This document shows positions 49,668 through 59,700 of a stretch of DNA of 64,000 nucleotides, one piece after another (within the stretch, counting starts at the first letter, position 1; each line of letters starts with the position of its first letter). A program made the position numbers and the translations under genes. The DNA comes from Pantoea rodasii (lineage in GTDB: Bacteria; Pseudomonadota; Gammaproteobacteria; Enterobacterales; Enterobacteriaceae), in assembly GCF_002095465.1 (NCBI RefSeq), contig NZ_MLFP01000005.1, positions 310,001 to 374,000 of the forward strand, written 5' to 3'. Below the pieces are notes generated by a model, which had not been told where the DNA came from, ran no database searches, and saw only the letters and a list, made by a program, of their open reading frames with translations.

Positions 49668-51029
49668 TTACCAGCTGGCTGCGCTACTGCCGAGCTTCAC
49701 GCCCGGCGTAGCGCAGATCATCGGCGTGCCGGGCAGATAAACGGCGGCACGCAACCTTTCAGCAATTCCCCACGCATTGATCTCTACTGTCGGCAGCGCA
49801 TCATCGTGTTGCGCCATAATGCCATGCTGCGGCTGTTGTGGAGACGCGCCAAACTGTTGCAATAGCCTTGCAGTGCGCGCCAGCGATAACTGTGCCTGCC
49901 AACCAACGTGATTCTCCCGACGCTGACGCATCCCTTCCAGCACGGCGGCGGCCATCATATAGCCGGTGGCGTGATCGAGTGCCTGCACTGGCAGCGGTGT
50001 CGGTTTGGCGTTACCACTCCAGATCATGCCCTGTTCGGCAATGCCGCATCCCATCTGCACCAGACTGTCAAAGCCGCGCCGATTGCGCCACGGCCCGCTC
50101 CAGCCCCATGCATTAAGGCTGACATCCACCAAACCGGGTGCCAGTTTGCGGCGAGACTCTGCATCCAGCCCCAGCTTCTCCAGCGCATCCGCGCGATAGC
50201 CATGCACCATCACATCGGCGTGTTTGATCAGGTCGCGCAGCTGGGCGCGTCCCGCTTTGGATTTGATATCGAGCCGTGCGCAGCGTTTGCCATACGTGAT
50301 GTCCTCTTCCAGCGTCGGCTCTTCCCAGCCATAAGGATCAATACGCAAAACCTGCGCGCCGAGGCTGGCGAGAAACCGCGTGGCAACCGGCCCGGCGATA
50401 ATGCGCGTCAGATCCAGCACGCGTACGCCGAGCAGTGGACGGGCAGGCGGCAGTTGCCAGTCGGGCGTGGGGGCATCACCGCAGGCCTGCTGGGCGATCA
50501 GCGCTTCGTTGCTCACCGCCAGCCCTTGTGGATGCTGCAACCACTGCTGCTCACTGCGCATCTGTGCGGCACAGCCGCCAGCTTCAATCACAGCCTGCTC
50601 CAGCGCGGCCGCTTGCCACTGTGACACCCGTTGCGCTAACGCGGCGCGATCGGTTTGTTGGCCCAGCACCTGCTCCATGGCGGCACGATGATGCGGGGCG
50701 TTGGTGTGCAGACGGATCCAGCCATCGGCGGTGGCGTAATCGCCAGCAAAAGGGTCCCAAAGCGCGGCAGGCGGACGATTAAGCGGAATCACACTGTGCT
50801 GAAACCAACGCGAGGCCAGTCGCACATTGATGCCGACCGGTGCTGGCCGACCCAGCAAATCGCTCACTGCCTGGCTTGCCAACCCAATACTGGTGGCGGC
50901 CAGCTCACTGACGGCAAACGCGGAAGAAAAGCTGTCGGGCTGGAGAAAGCTGAGCGCGGGAAGGGGTTCCGCGCCACGCAATCCTTGCCACAGTTGCTGC
51001 CATAGCGCGGCAGCAGATTGAGTATCCAT
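49668..51029 (-). CDS. CaiB/BaiF (family III) CoA-transferase-like protein
   Basis: The 453-residue protein carries the family III CoA-transferase core in its second half: LLGVRVLDLTRIIAGPVATRFLASLGAQVLRIDPYG (about residues 200-236) and DITYGKRCARLDIKSKAGRAQLRDLI with DVMVHGYRADALEKLG, then LVDVSLNAWGWSGPW and the Asp-rich stretch FDSLVQMGCGIAE. The usual catalytic Asp should lie near residue 225-235. These enzymes move CoA between carboxylic acids, and the substrate is unknown here. The N-terminal 200 residues look like a second, degraded copy of the fold. It faces ycdY end to end and follows the EamA gene. Confidence 0.8.
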   Translation of the reverse strand: MDTQSAAALWQQLWQGLRGAEPLPALSFLQPDSFSSAFAVSELAATSIGLASQAVSDLLGRPAPVGINVRLASRWFQHSVIPLNRPPAALWDPFAGDYATADGWIRLHTNAPHHRAAMEQVLGQQTDRAALAQRVSQWQAAALEQAVIEAGGCAAQMRSEQQWLQHPQGLAVSNEALIAQQACGDAPTPDWQLPPARPLLGVRVLDLTRIIAGPVATRFLASLGAQVLRIDPYGWEEPTLEEDITYGKRCARLDIKSKAGRAQLRDLIKHADVMVHGYRADALEKLGLDAESRRKLAPGLVDVSLNAWGWSGPWRNRRGFDSLVQMGCGIAEQGMIWSGNAKPTPLPVQALDHATGYMMAAAVLEGMRQRRENHVGWQAQLSLARTARLLQQFGASPQQPQHGIMAQHDDALPTVEINAWGIAERLRAAVYLPGTPMICATPGVKLGSSAASW

Positions 51030-51076
51030 ATTGAGTCTCCGTAAAACGCGCGAGACTCAAGCATAGCAGAGAGAAT

Positions 51077-51976
51077 TTAACGGCGGCGCAGGCGCGGAAA
51101 GCGCGCGTGCATGCGCAGATTACGCAGGTTAATCACCGCAATGGCTGTACCGAGCACCACCAGAGACGCGCCGAGAATCTTAAAGCTGTTCATGCTGTCG
51201 CCCAGCACAAATACGCCCATCAATACGGCCAGAACGGGCGTGAGCAGCGAGTAGGGCATGATCAGGTTCACGTTGTACTTTTTCAGTAACGAATACCACA
51301 AGGTATAAGCCACAATCGAAGAAGCCAGCGCGCTATAAAGAATGCCAAACCAGCCGCGCCAGCCCGCGTGACTTAACGCGTAAAACTGGTGCGATTCGGT
51401 GAGCCAGGAAGCGGCACCGACAATCGGCACGGCAAGGAACGAGATCCAGCCGGTGAGCGTCAGCGGTTTTATCGGCGGCGATTTCTTGACGATCATATTG
51501 CTAATGGCCCAACCAAAGGCGCTGCACAGCAGAATGCACAGCACCCACCACGCCGGAATCGTTGGGCTGCCGGACAGTACCGCCACGCCACTCAATGACA
51601 CCGCGATGCCAAACAGCTGAACCAGCGTCAGCTTTTCTTTCAGTACCAGCATCGCCAGCAGCATGGCAATCGGCGTGCCGAGCTGCACCACAATCGCGCC
51701 GGTGCCGGCATCGGTGAAGCGCATGCCGACAAACAGCAGCGAGAAGTGCATAAAGCCAAAGGTGAAGGCGAGGGTGAGTAGCCACGGCAGCTGCTCACGT
51801 GTAATGCGACAGAACGGCACCAGCACGATCGCCACCACCACAAAGCGCATCCAGGTCAGGAACAGCGGCGGAAGTTCCAGTAATCCCCACTTCACCGCCA
51901 CGTTGTTGAAAGCCCAGATGGAGACCACCATCAGAACCATAAAGAAATGCCGCACTGCCACGATGTTATCCTTCAC
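51077..51976 (-). CDS. EamA-family transporter
   Basis: The 299-residue inner-membrane protein has ten predicted helices in two EamA repeats. The first repeat contains VSIWAFNNVAVKWGLLELPPLFLTWMR and ends with VLKEKLTLVQLFGIAVSLSGVAVL; the second ends with YSLLTPVLAVLMGVFVLGD ... LGASLVVLGTAIAV. Members export metabolites such as amino acids, but specificity cannot be predicted. The C-terminus is strongly basic (MHARFPRLRRR). It lies 47 bases before the CoA-transferase gene in the same direction. Confidence 0.88.
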   Translation of the reverse strand: MKDNIVAVRHFFMVLMVVSIWAFNNVAVKWGLLELPPLFLTWMRFVVVAIVLVPFCRITREQLPWLLTLAFTFGFMHFSLLFVGMRFTDAGTGAIVVQLGTPIAMLLAMLVLKEKLTLVQLFGIAVSLSGVAVLSGSPTIPAWWVLCILLCSAFGWAISNMIVKKSPPIKPLTLTGWISFLAVPIVGAASWLTESHQFYALSHAGWRGWFGILYSALASSIVAYTLWYSLLKKYNVNLIMPYSLLTPVLAVLMGVFVLGDSMNSFKILGASLVVLGTAIAVINLRNLRMHARFPRLRRR

Positions 51977-52152
51977 ATGAAAGGGGGAAGTTCACCGGCT
52001 AATCATGGCACGAAGCCAGGTTGATCTGTGATGATGAGCGAAATTTTTTTTCGCTTTGGCATGAGCATATGCAGGAAAAAAATAAGACAGGTCACTGATT
52101 TCCTGTCAAAGTGGATGTCCGAAAGCTGACTCCGTTAAGGAATGAATTCGGA

Positions 52153-52872
52153 ATGACACACACCCGCGCCTTACCCCTTGCTCTGATTCAACTCGAAGTG
52201 CCGCCACCGCAGGTTGTGGCGCAAATTGGTGAACAACCCGTCTGGTTTATTGATGCGCTGCAATTGCAGCCTGATGACTATGTGATTATTCGTCCACATC
52301 TTGGCGAAGAGCTGCCAGCGTTTGATCGCATTAGCGGTGCCGTACTCAGTGGTTCCTGGGCGATGGTCACCGATCACGCTGACTGGAGCGAACGCACCGC
52401 CGCATGGATTCGTGGTGCGCTGGAAGCCGAGTTGCCGCTGCTGGGCGTCTGTTACGGCCATCAGCTGATGGCATATGCGCTGGGCGGTAAAGTTGGGGAT
52501 AACCCGAACGGCTGGGAACGTGGCTTGAAAACGCTGACCCACACCGCCAGTGATGATCCCTGGTTAGCGACATTGCCTGGTGAGTTCCAGGCGTGGCTGT
52601 CACATCGTCAGTCGGTGATCACGCCGCCGTCGCAGGCTGAAGTATTGGCACGTTCCGAGCTGGATGGCTGCCAGATTTTACGCTATTCCCCGCAGGCGCT
52701 GTCGGTGCAGTTCCATCCTGAGTTTACCCGCGAAATCATGACCACCTGCTTACCGGCAGGCATTGACGATGATGGCGCTCAGGTGGCGGGTGAGGATTGG
52801 TCACGCGAGTTGTTGCGTCGTTTCTGGTTGCAAACGCGGCCGCAGCCGCGCGTGCAGGCTCAGGGCGCGTAA
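52153..52872 (+). CDS. Class I glutamine amidotransferase
   Basis: The 239-residue protein is a stand-alone class I amidotransferase domain that should release ammonia from glutamine. The nucleophile lies in LLGVCYGHQLMAYALGGKVG (Cys near residue 101) and the His-Glu pair in VQFHPEFTREI near residue 195. It resembles the GuaA N-terminal domain and uncharacterised homologues (YfeJ-like); no acceptor domain is fused. The ATG at 52153 follows AAGGAATGAATTCGGA. Its 3' end overlaps the facing methyltransferase gene by 13 bases. Confidence 0.88.
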   Translation: MTHTRALPLALIQLEVPPPQVVAQIGEQPVWFIDALQLQPDDYVIIRPHLGEELPAFDRISGAVLSGSWAMVTDHADWSERTAAWIRGALEAELPLLGVCYGHQLMAYALGGKVGDNPNGWERGLKTLTHTASDDPWLATLPGEFQAWLSHRQSVITPPSQAEVLARSELDGCQILRYSPQALSVQFHPEFTREIMTTCLPAGIDDDGAQVAGEDWSRELLRRFWLQTRPQPRVQAQGA

Positions 52873-53423
52873 TGGCGCGTGCAGCGATAAACCCACGCGG
52901 GCGGCATATTTTTCAGCACCCGCTGGCGCTGCCAGGTGAAGTAACGTGACAGAGTCGGTTGGGTCAATGAGGTGTATTGGAACTGAATAAAGACACCGCG
53001 CGGGCCCAACACATCGTGCACGGCGCTGAGAATCGCTTCACGCGTTTCCGGCGGCAGTGACAGCAGCGGCAGGCCAGAGAAAATCACATCGTATTCGCCA
53101 GACAGGTATTCCGCTGAGCAGGCACGCACCTGCATACGCGGATCGCTCCACGCGCGCAAACTCTTGACTAAATCCGGACTGATCTCGAACACATCTAATT
53201 GAGCTTGCGGCGACATTCTGTCCAGAATATGACGGGTTAACACACCGTCACCGGCACCGAGTTCGGCGATCCGCAGGCTGTGATCCCAGTTGGCGGCATC
53301 GCACATGGTGCGACACAGCGCAGCAGAGGAGGGCGTGATGCTGCCCATCTTGCGCGGGTTTCGAATAAATTGCTGAACAAAGTTCGCTTTGGCGCGCATT
53401 AACGTCAGGGCTGAAGCCAACAT
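52860..53423 (-). CDS. Class I SAM-dependent methyltransferase (phospholipid N-methyltransferase-like)
   Basis: The ATG at 53423 gives a 187-residue protein and is preceded by AGGAG 7 bases upstream; longer frames to 53582 lack such a site. SAM motif I is RIAELGAGDGVLTRHIL (near residue 52), motif II is VFEISPDL, and IFSGLPLLSLPPETREAIL matches motif IV. The N-terminal RNPRKMGSITPSSAALCRTM is typical of PmtA-like phospholipid methyltransferases and related rRNA-adenine-type folds. The substrate is uncertain. It is divergent from the aldehyde dehydrogenase gene. Confidence 0.82.
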   Translation of the reverse strand: MLASALTLMRAKANFVQQFIRNPRKMGSITPSSAALCRTMCDAANWDHSLRIAELGAGDGVLTRHILDRMSPQAQLDVFEISPDLVKSLRAWSDPRMQVRACSAEYLSGEYDVIFSGLPLLSLPPETREAILSAVHDVLGPRGVFIQFQYTSLTQPTLSRYFTWQRQRVLKNMPPAWVYRCTRHYAP

Positions 53424-53745
53424 CTCTTTCTCCTGATGAGTATCCTGCTTCATATTGACCAAATTCATTAGGTTTGTTTCGCTTTTCGCTGCATATGCGT
53501 CAAAACTCGGAATTATCCGCAACGAAGCGCGGGAAAAAGCGCGGGGATTTGCACCTGATAACACCGCTGAGAAGTGGCGCAATCAATCACGCAATCCTGA
53601 TGCGGCACTGCCTCGGATAAGTGCGTAAATTTCATTGCCGCTGAAGCAGGTGCGAAGGGCCATTACGCATAAATCTCAAACCCTCAACTCCCGGAATTTT
53701 CCTTCGGTGCGGTCACAGTTTCCCGCTCTGCGATCTGACAGGCTG

Positions 53746-53763
53746 ACATTGATCGATCAATGT
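53746..53763. promoter_or_regulatory. 18-bp perfect palindrome before the aldehyde dehydrogenase gene
   Basis: ACATTGATCGATCAATGT reads the same on both strands and lies 55 bases before the aldehyde dehydrogenase start, in a 395-base spacer that holds no gene. It resembles an FNR site with a two-base instead of four-base centre, and may be an operator of an unknown regulator. Confidence 0.6.
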
Positions 53764-53818
53764 TAATAACAGGTTTCATAATTGTTATTCGCCACTCTGT
53801 CCCGCAAGGAGAAACACC

Positions 53819-55337
53819 ATGCGTTACGCTGCTCCGGGAGAACAAGGTTCTCTCATCACTCTGCAATCGCGTTATGGCAACTTTATCAACGGCGAATTCG
53901 TTGCGCCGGTGAACGGTAACTACTTCGTCAACACCACGCCAATTAACGGTTCTACCATCGGCGAATTTCCGCGCTCGGATAAGGCCGATGTCGATAATGC
54001 GGTAGCGGCAGCACAGGCTGCTGCGGATGCGTGGGGCAAAACCTCCCCGCAGGCGCGTTCGCTGGTGCTGCTAAAATCGCCGATCGGCTGGAAGAGAAGC
54101 TGGAATATATCGCGGTCAACGAAACCTGGGATAACGGCAAGCCGGTACGCGAAACGCTGGCAGCCGATTTGCCGCTGGCGGTGGACCATTTCCGCTACTT
54201 TGCCGGCTGCGTGCGCGCACAGGAAGGCACCGCAGCCGAGATCGATGAATTCACCGCGGCCTATCACTTCCACGAACCGCTGGGCGTGGTCGGGCAAATT
54301 ATCCCGTGGAACTTCCCGCTGCTAATGGCGGCGTGGAAACTGGCTCCGGCACTTGGTGCAGGTAACTGCGTGGTATTAAACCGGCAGAGCAAACGCCATT
54401 GTCGATCACTCTGTTTATGGAAGTGATCAAAGATCTGGTGCCGCCGGGCGTCATCAACGTGGTGCACGGTTACGGTAAAGAAGCCGGTGAAGCGCTGGCG
54501 TCACATCCGGGCATCGCCAAAATCGCCTTTACCGGTTCTACTGCCATCGGCGGCCACATTCTCGAACTGGCAGCCAAAAGTCTGATTCCGTCTACCGTTG
54601 AGCTGGGCGGCAAATCGCCGAATATCTTCTTTGAAGACATCATGGACGCGGAAGAGAGCTTTATTGAGAAAGCGGCAGAAGGCCTGGTGCTGGGTTTCCT
54701 GAATCAGGGCGAAGTCTGTACCTGTCCGTCGCGCGCGCTGGTGCAGGAGTCGATCTTTGAGCCGTTTATGGCGGTGGTGATGAAACGCATCAAAACCATC
54801 AAACGCGGCGATCCGCTGGATACCGAAACCATGATTGGCGCGCAGGCGTCGCAACAGCAGTTCGACAAAATTCTCTCTTATCTGGAGATCGCGCAGCAAG
54901 AGGGCGCACAGGTTCTGCACGGCGGCGGCGTGGAGAAAATCGGTGAAGCCTTCGACAGCGGCTACTACATCCAGCCAACGCTGCTGAAAGGCGACAACAG
55001 CATGCGCGTGTTCCAGGAAGAGATCTTTGGACCGGTGGTGGGTGTGCTGACCTTCAAAGATGAAGCGGAAGCCCTCGCCATCGCCAACGACTCGATCTAC
55101 GGACTGGGCGCAGGTGTCTGGACCCGCGATATCAACCGTGCGTATCGCATGGGCCGTGCGATCAAAGCCGGTCGCGTCTGGACCAACTGCTATCATCTTT
55201 ATCCGGCACACGCGGCATTTGGCGGCTACAAAAAATCCGGTATTGGTCGCGAGACCCACAAAATGATGCTCGATCACTATCAGCAAACCAAAAACCTGCT
55301 GGTGAGCTACAGCACACAACCACTCGGCTTCTTCTAA
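53819..55337 (+). CDS. NAD-dependent aldehyde dehydrogenase, ExaC/AldB type (two frameshifts)
   Basis: The enzyme oxidises acetaldehyde or similar aldehydes to acids. The frame is broken at 54073-54076 and at 54378-54380; one extra A at each gives [18 protein letters not shown] and [18 protein letters not shown]. The corrected length is 506 residues, as in ExaC/AcoD. Conserved elements are [29 protein letters not shown] with the catalytic Glu, and [11 protein letters not shown] with the catalytic Cys; the last is typical of the ExaC/AldB branch. AAGGAG lies 9 bases before the ATG. A perfect 18-bp palindrome lies upstream. Confidence 0.93.
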
Positions 55338-55531
55338 GCACTCTGGCAGCGGTTCAGGCCGCTGCCCACATCACTGTCAAAAATGTGCGTAAGTTCTTTA
55401 ATCTGACTGTCATTTGGCCGTGCCACAGTGCCTGCATCACGAAAGCAGATTATTCCGCTACATTTGAGCCGCGTCTTGTCGATATAAGAGTGTAGGGAAA
55501 ATAAAGTAGCGCTCCATTTTAAGGAAAAAAC

Positions 55532-55696
55532 ATGAACACACTGCACAAATTTCAGGAACAGCACGATGACGTGCTGGATGCGGACGACCAGCACATCATC
55601 ACGGTGAATCTGCCGGGCCGCCAGGCGATTTACGTGATTGGTCAAAACGATGATGATGCCGATATGCTGCTCGATGTACAAATCGGTGGAATGTAA
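55532..55696 (+). CDS. Small acidic protein, 54 residues
   Basis: I do not recognise the family. The product begins MNTLHKFQEQHDDVLDADDQ and has a short beta-like middle (IITVNLPGRQAIYVIGQ) followed by an acidic run (NDDDADMLLDVQ) and IGGM. AAGGA lies 7 bases before the ATG and a bidirectional terminator follows the stop, both supporting translation. It is soluble, with no signal or membrane segment. It lies between the aldehyde dehydrogenase and fumarase genes. Confidence 0.6.
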   Translation: MNTLHKFQEQHDDVLDADDQHIITVNLPGRQAIYVIGQNDDDADMLLDVQIGGM

Positions 55697-55719
55697 GCGC
55701 CGCGCAATCCTCACCCCAT

Positions 55720-55754
55720 AAAAAAATCCGCAGCCCTTAGCCGCGGATTTTTTA
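55720..55754. terminator. Bidirectional terminator before the fumarase gene end
   Basis: A-run, AAATCCGC, an 11-base loop, GCGGATTT and a T-run. It serves the 54-residue gene on the plus strand and the fumarase gene on the minus strand. Confidence 0.85.
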
Positions 55755-55775
55755 GTTTTGGCACTGCTTAAACGC

Positions 55776-57419
55776 TTATTTCACGCAGGCAGAACACTGA
55801 TTGTGGATCTGCTGGAAGAAGTCGTTGCCTTTGTCATCCACCAGGATAAACGCCGGGAAGTTTTCTACTTCAATCTTCCAAATCGCTTCCATTCCCAGTT
55901 CCGGATACTCCACGCATTCCAGACTCTTGATGCTTTGCTGCGCCAGCACCGCTGCCGGGCCGCCGATGCTGCCGAGGTAGAAGCCGCCGTGTTTATGACA
56001 GGCATCGGTCACTTGCTGGCTACGGTTACCCTTCGCCAGCATCACCATGCTGCCGCCGTGTTCCTGCAGCAGGTCAACGTAGGAATCCATACGACCGGCG
56101 GTGGTTGGGCCGAGTGAACCGGATGCGTAACCTTCCGGAGTTTTCGCCGGACCCGCGTAATACACCGGATGATCTTTAATGTACTGCGGCAGACCTTCGC
56201 CGTTGTCGATTCGCTCTTTCAGCTTGGCGTGGGCAATATCACGCGCCACGATGATGGTGCCGTTCAGCGACAGACGAGTTGAGACCGGATACGCCGACAG
56301 CAGCGCCAGAATTTCACTCATTGGCCGGTTAAGATCGACATTGACCACTTCGCCTTCGCCCTGCTGACGCAGTTCTTCCGGAATGTAGCGGCCTGGATTG
56401 TCTTCCATCTTCTCAATCCAGATGCCTTCGCGGTTGATCTTGGCTTTGATATTACGGTCAGCCGAGCACGACACGCCCATGCCGACTGGGCAGGACGCGC
56501 CATGACGCGGCAGGCGCACCACGCGAATATCGTGGGCGAAGTATTTTCCGCCGAACTGAGCGCCGAGGCCCAGCTCTTGTGAGGCTTTCAGCAGTTCTTG
56601 CTCCAGCGCCACGTCACGGAACGCCTGGCCATGTTCATTACCTTCAGTCGGCAGCGAATCATAGTAGTGCGTTGACGCCAGTTTGACGGTTTTCAGCGTG
56701 CTTTCTGCCGAGGTGCCGCCAATGACGAATGCGATATGGTATGGCGGGCAGGCTGCGGTGCCGAGCGACATCATTTTATCGACCAGATAATTCTTCAACT
56801 TGGCCGGGGTAATCAGCGCTTTGGTTTCCTGATACAGATAGGTTTTGTTGGCGGAACCGCCGCCTTTGGCGATACACAGGAATTTGTACTCGTCGCCATC
56901 CACGCTGTAGAGATCGATCTGCGCCGGCAGGTTGGTGCCAGTGTTGACCTCTTTGTACATATCCAGCGCGGCGTTCTGGGAATAGCGCAGGTTGTCTTCG
57001 ATAAAGGTGTTGTAAACGCCTTGCGACAGCGCGGCTTCATCGCCACCGCCGGTCCAGACGCGCTGGCCTTTTTTGCCCATGATGATTGCCGTGCCGGTGT
57101 CCTGGCAGGTCGGCAGCACGCCTTTAGCGGCGATTTCCGAGTTACGCAGGAACTGCAGGGCAACGTATTTGTCGTTCTTACTGGCTTCGTCATCCGCCAG
57201 AATCGCGGCAACCTGCGCCTGATGTGAGGCGCGCAGCATAAACGAAGCATCATGGAATGCCTGCTTCGCCAGCAGCGTCAGGGCTTTCGGATCAACTTTC
57301 AGGACCTCTTCGCCATCGAAGTTCGCTACTGAGACGTAATCGCTGCTCAGCAGATAGTATTCGGTGTCATCTTTGGCGAGAGGAAAGGGGTTCTGATAAA
57401 AGAAGGGTTTGTTCGACAT
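55776..57419 (-). CDS. Class I fumarate hydratase (FumA/FumB type)
   Basis: The 547-residue enzyme interconverts fumarate and malate and carries an oxygen-sensitive [4Fe-4S] cluster. Cluster Cys lie in TCQDTGTA (near residue 105), [10 protein letters not shown] (near 224) and GVSCSADRN (near 318). The N-terminal fumarate-lyase-like part is followed by the C-terminal Fumerase_C region with [16 protein letters not shown] and [13 protein letters not shown]. Length is one residue short of E. coli FumA/FumB. FumB in E. coli is the anaerobic enzyme next to dcuB, and here the gene lies downstream of a dicarboxylate transporter, which points to the FumB-like role. The two cannot be separated by sequence alone. 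Confidence 0.93.
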   Translation of the reverse strand: MSNKPFFYQNPFPLAKDDTEYYLLSSDYVSVANFDGEEVLKVDPKALTLLAKQAFHDASFMLRASHQAQVAAILADDEASKNDKYVALQFLRNSEIAAKGVLPTCQDTGTAIIMGKKGQRVWTGGGDEAALSQGVYNTFIEDNLRYSQNAALDMYKEVNTGTNLPAQIDLYSVDGDEYKFLCIAKGGGSANKTYLYQETKALITPAKLKNYLVDKMMSLGTAACPPYHIAFVIGGTSAESTLKTVKLASTHYYDSLPTEGNEHGQAFRDVALEQELLKASQELGLGAQFGGKYFAHDIRVVRLPRHGASCPVGMGVSCSADRNIKAKINREGIWIEKMEDNPGRYIPEELRQQGEGEVVNVDLNRPMSEILALLSAYPVSTRLSLNGTIIVARDIAHAKLKERIDNGEGLPQYIKDHPVYYAGPAKTPEGYASGSLGPTTAGRMDSYVDLLQEHGGSMVMLAKGNRSQQVTDACHKHGGFYLGSIGGPAAVLAQQSIKSLECVEYPELGMEAIWKIEVENFPAFILVDDKGNDFFQQIHNQCSACVK

Positions 57420-57494
57420 GTTGGCTCACTTAGCTTCGTGTCGCCTGTCAGGGTGGCAGGTGACAAATTAGGCGATCTGTTTTTTGATTTTTCT

Positions 57495-57527
57495 CTCGCC
57501 AGCCCTCCGCAGGGGCTGACTGGCGAG
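57495..57527. other. Long hairpin between transporter and fumarase genes
   Basis: CTCGCCAG and CTGGCGAG, with AGCCC and GGGCT inside, form a strong stem in the spacer between two same-strand genes. No T-run follows in the direction of transcription, so it is more likely an mRNA-stabilising or attenuating structure than a terminator. Confidence 0.6.
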
Positions 57528-57583
57528 CATCATAACACTTTCACGGCTCTGCGCGGCTCCGTTTTAACATCGGAGCAACATCA

Positions 57584-59095
57584 TCAGAACATCATCACCA
57601 TCCATGGGTAGGCGATAACCATTAAAGCCACCAGGAACAGACCACCAAAGATAGTCCCGAGACGCCAGTAATCTTTGGTTGGCAGGTAGCCGCTACCGTA
57701 GTAAATCGGGCTTGGGCCAGTACCGTACGGGGTGATAATACCCATCACACCCAAGGACACACACATCATCAGGCAGAACACCGGCATGTTGATGCCCGGA
57801 ATAGAGGCGGCAATGGTCAGCATCGCTGGCAACAGTGCGGTGGTATGCGCCGTGGTGCTGGCGAACAGGTAGTGCAGTAAGTAGAAGGCAATCAGCAGCA
57901 CCACCGCCGAGACTTGTGGGTCATAACCCTGCAGCAGTTGCGCACCCTCTTTACCCAGCCAGGCGATAAAGCCAACGCGCGCCAGACCATCGGCCAGAGC
58001 AACAAGTGTGGCAAACCACGCGAAAGTGTTCCATGCGGCTTTGTTGCTGGTGATGTCATTCCAGTTCAATACGCCGGTCCACAGCATCAGCACGATAACC
58101 AACAGGGCAGCCATCGCCGGTTCAATCCATGCCGCAGCGAAGATCCACATCATCAGTGCCGAGACCACAAACACCAGCAGCAGGATTTCATTGCGTGTCA
58201 GTTTGCCCAGCTTCGCCAGTTCAGCGGTCGCCCAACGCGGCACTTCATCATTAACCTTCACTTCTGGCGGATAGAGCCAGTAAGCCAGCAGCGGCATGAT
58301 GAGAATCAACAGCACGCCGAGCGGCAGGAAGGCGAGGAACCACATGCCCCAGGAGATTTCAAAACCAACGATGCTTTTTACCAGTGCGATGGCCAGCAGG
58401 TTCGGTGCCAGCGCAGAGAGGAACATCGAACTGGTGATACACGCGGCGGTGATCGCCACCCACATCAGGTAAGAACCAATCTTACGCGCGCTGGGGTCAT
58501 TCGGTTTTGAACCGTACAGCGGCGGCAGGTTAGCGATAATAGGATAGATGGTACCGCCACTGCGCGCGGTGTTAGAAGGCGTAAACGGTGCCAGTAACAG
58601 GTCAGCGAAGGTGATGGCGTAACCGAGCGTCAGGCTGCGACGGCCGAGATATTTCACCAGAATCAGCGCCAGACGGCGACCGAACTGGGTTTTATCGTAG
58701 CCGGCGGCAAACATAAAGGCACCGAAGATCAGCCAGACGGTGGAGTTACCGAAGCCACTCACTGCCCATTTGAACGACTGCGCCGCGGTTTTGAACTTGG
58801 GATCCGCCAGTTCCGCCGGGCTAAACAGCACCCACTGGCTGAACAGTGCAATCACCACCACACCGGTCAGGCCGATAACGGCGCCCGGCAGCGGTTCAAA
58901 AATCAGTCCCACAATCACGCCTACAAAGATTGCAAAGAAGTGCCATGCATAAGGTTCCAACCCGGCTGGAGTCGGTACTAACAGCAACAGCACCGCCACA
59001 ATGATCGGCAGGCACAACATAATCAGGCGGTTCTTTTTCCCCGGCGCCGGAGGAGGCACTTTAAGGGAATCACTCTGGGTTGTTTGTGTGTTCAT
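57584..59095 (-). CDS. DASS-family C4-dicarboxylate transporter
   Basis: The 503-residue inner-membrane protein belongs to the divalent anion:sodium symporter (DASS/CitT-TtdT) family. It has 12 or more helices and two SNT-like substrate motifs, LLAPFTPSNTARSGGTIYP and LFASTTAHTTALLPAML, plus GVMGIITPYGTGPSPIYYGSGYL near the C-terminus. CitT, TtdT and plastid dicarboxylate carriers are relatives, often exchanging succinate for another dicarboxylate. With fumarase downstream and the fumarate reductase divergent from it, uptake of malate, fumarate or tartrate and export of succinate is likely. A long polar N-terminal tail (about 25 residues) precedes the first helix. Confidence 0.88.
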   Translation of the reverse strand: MNTQTTQSDSLKVPPPAPGKKNRLIMLCLPIIVAVLLLLVPTPAGLEPYAWHFFAIFVGVIVGLIFEPLPGAVIGLTGVVVIALFSQWVLFSPAELADPKFKTAAQSFKWAVSGFGNSTVWLIFGAFMFAAGYDKTQFGRRLALILVKYLGRRSLTLGYAITFADLLLAPFTPSNTARSGGTIYPIIANLPPLYGSKPNDPSARKIGSYLMWVAITAACITSSMFLSALAPNLLAIALVKSIVGFEISWGMWFLAFLPLGVLLILIMPLLAYWLYPPEVKVNDEVPRWATAELAKLGKLTRNEILLLVFVVSALMMWIFAAAWIEPAMAALLVIVLMLWTGVLNWNDITSNKAAWNTFAWFATLVALADGLARVGFIAWLGKEGAQLLQGYDPQVSAVVLLIAFYLLHYLFASTTAHTTALLPAMLTIAASIPGINMPVFCLMMCVSLGVMGIITPYGTGPSPIYYGSGYLPTKDYWRLGTIFGGLFLVALMVIAYPWMVMMF

Positions 59096-59700
59096 AGTTT
59101 TGTCTGCAAGTTAGGGAGAATGCGATTGATCATCACGGACACACTGTTTTTTTAGTTTCAACATGCGTGCAGCAGATGAGCCGTGACAATTTAAATTTTG
59201 CTCTTCAATGAATCTTTACTTTGCAAATTCGATACGCGAATTATCAATTGAATGCGGCTATGATGCGATTAATTAAAATATCTCTTTTGATCTAGATCAA
59301 TAAAAAATATGCACTGTTTTTTAATTTTTATCTTTTTGCTTTTTAATTTGTTTTCTGTCTGCTGTGGATTAAGCGCTACAAACAACCGAAACGCGAAAAA
59401 TCGAGCAAAATGAGGCGAGTGCTGAGGTTTTATCTTTATGATAGTACTGGATTTGTTTTAAATGTAAGGAAAAAGTTGATTTTTGTCAAGTCTTGGTTAA
59501 AACTTAGCGGAGCGCTAATTCCAGCAATGAGCATCAAATATCATTTCTAAACGTAAAACTTATATAACTAACAATCTGGGTTATGTAACTAAATAAAATG
59601 GTATATTTACGCTATGAAATCGGACCACTTAAATAATTATAAACGCTCCGAACCGCCAAAGAATTGAATACACAATTTCTTAATTCTGGAGTTGCTCATT
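59096..59700. promoter_or_regulatory. AT-rich divergent control region of the fumarate module
   Basis: These 605 bases separate the divergent transporter and fumarate reductase genes. They are much richer in A and T than the flanking genes and contain no gene that I can support. They hold the perfect FNR box at 59287-59300. DcuR, CRP or NarL sites may also be present but cannot be assigned by eye. Confidence 0.7.
59287..59300. promoter_or_regulatory. FNR box in the fumarate module control region
   Basis: TTGATCTAGATCAA is a perfect match to TTGAT-N4-ATCAA. It lies about 190 bases before the transporter start and 400 bases before the reductase start, so it could serve either direction. Confidence 0.78.
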
